Source: Omphalotus guepiniiformis (taxonomy: Eukaryota > Basidiomycota > Agaricomycetes > Agaricales > Omphalotaceae). From it: a DNA stretch of 64,000 nucleotides. This document shows positions 63,711 through 64,000 of the stretch, piece after piece. The translations under genes were made by a program, and so were the position numbers. Each line of letters begins with the position of its first letter. The stretch's first letter is position 1. The notes beneath the pieces are model-generated. The model saw only the letters and a program-made list of their open reading frames with translations, was not told where the DNA came from and ran no database searches. The stretch spans positions 1 to 64,000 of the forward strand of contig JAQOOI010000068.1 in assembly GCA_028554645.1 (NCBI GenBank). The letters run 5' to 3'.

Positions 63711-64000
63711 TCACTCCTTAATCGGATTACCCCACGCATCAAAAGGGAACATCAACAACGCAGGCCCAGCAACAATCGTCTCCTTCTTCAAATCCTCCGC
63801 ATCATTGCAGGTAGTAACGATAGCGAACACTGTACCACGAAGGTTATCGGGGAGAGGTACAGTCTTCTTTCCTGATTCGATCGGGACGAATTCTGCACCG
63901 TCAGACGTCAAGAACACGACGTACAGAGACTTGGAACCGAGCGAGGAGGGGTAATCGAATGTCAGAGTCACTTCTTCTCCTGGTTGGGGGTTTGAAGGGG
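63711..64000 (-). CDS. second ferritin-like protein, C-terminal end only
   Basis: The minus-strand frame ends at 63711 and continues past the window edge. Its visible end ([20 protein letters not shown], then [19 protein letters not shown]) aligns with the C-terminus of the ferritin-like gene at 55696-56819 ([27 protein letters not shown]). It is therefore a paralogue. The first methionine seen at 63971 is internal, and the true start is outside the window. Confidence 0.8.
   Translation of the reverse strand, partial: PSNPQPGEEVTLTFDYPSSLGSKSLYVVFLTSDGAEFVPIESGKKTVPLPDNLRGTVFAIVTTCNDAEDLKKETIVAGPALLMFPFDAWGNPIKE

Noticed and set aside
60594..64000. Hispidin synthase or caffeylpyruvate hydrolase hidden in the right part
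   Set aside because: No polyketide synthase or FAH-type motif occurs on either strand anywhere in the window.

Overview
The window is nuclear DNA of an agaricomycete mushroom (Basidiomycota). Genes are split by many introns of about 50-80 bp, with GT-AG borders and a few apparent GC-AG ones. F-box, ferritin-like, tyrosinase and seven-helix membrane protein families typical of Agaricomycetes are present, together with decayed Helitron and Ty3/Gypsy elements. The central finding is an intact fungal luciferase gene (luz, 41922-42740, minus) divergently paired with an intact hispidin-3-hydroxylase gene (h3h, 43095-45152, plus). These are the last two steps of the fungal (caffeic acid cycle) bioluminescence pathway, so the source is most likely a luminous agaric or a close relative. 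I do not name a genus.

Layout. 1-2.5 kb: 3' end of a decayed chromodomain Gypsy element, broken by an oppositely oriented LTR of the same family. 3.0-8.1 kb: decayed Helitron on the minus strand (zinc-finger/DUF6570-like region, Rep with HUH motif, Pif1 helicase). 8.2-14.5 kb: gene-poor, decayed sequence with one unrecognised coding-like stretch. 14.56-29.74 kb: a complete, unusually long (about 15.2 kb) Gypsy element on the minus strand, with LTRs, PBS, PPT and open gag, protease and pol frames that appear linked by two successive -1 frameshifts. It also carries two intron-containing antisense genes between pol and the 3' LTR. It has inserted into a minus-strand host ORF whose 5' part survives at 29740-30214.

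30-42 kb: host genes: seven-helix membrane protein, Methyltransf_22-like protein, small unknown gene, Rex1-type RNA exonuclease and a Ser-rich small protein. 42-52 kb: luz/h3h with a 354-bp shared promoter region, then a MuiA-like (DUF4139/DUF4140) gene, a decayed h3h-like paralogue sharing intron positions with h3h, and a ten-exon tyrosinase. 52-64 kb: two nearly identical F-box genes forming a 2.4-kb inverted repeat around a ferritin-like gene, a membrane-anchored cysteine-synthase-like gene and a CoA-binding-domain gene. The 3' end of a second ferritin-like gene runs off the right edge.

Functional reading. H3H would make 3-hydroxyhispidin and Luz would oxidise it with light emission. Their head-to-head arrangement suggests co-regulation. 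Hispidin synthase, caffeylpyruvate hydrolase and the cluster cytochrome P450 are not in this window, so the pathway is split or lies further away. Exon borders were placed by hand from splice signals and frame continuity. Family assignments rest on recognised motifs, not on database searches.
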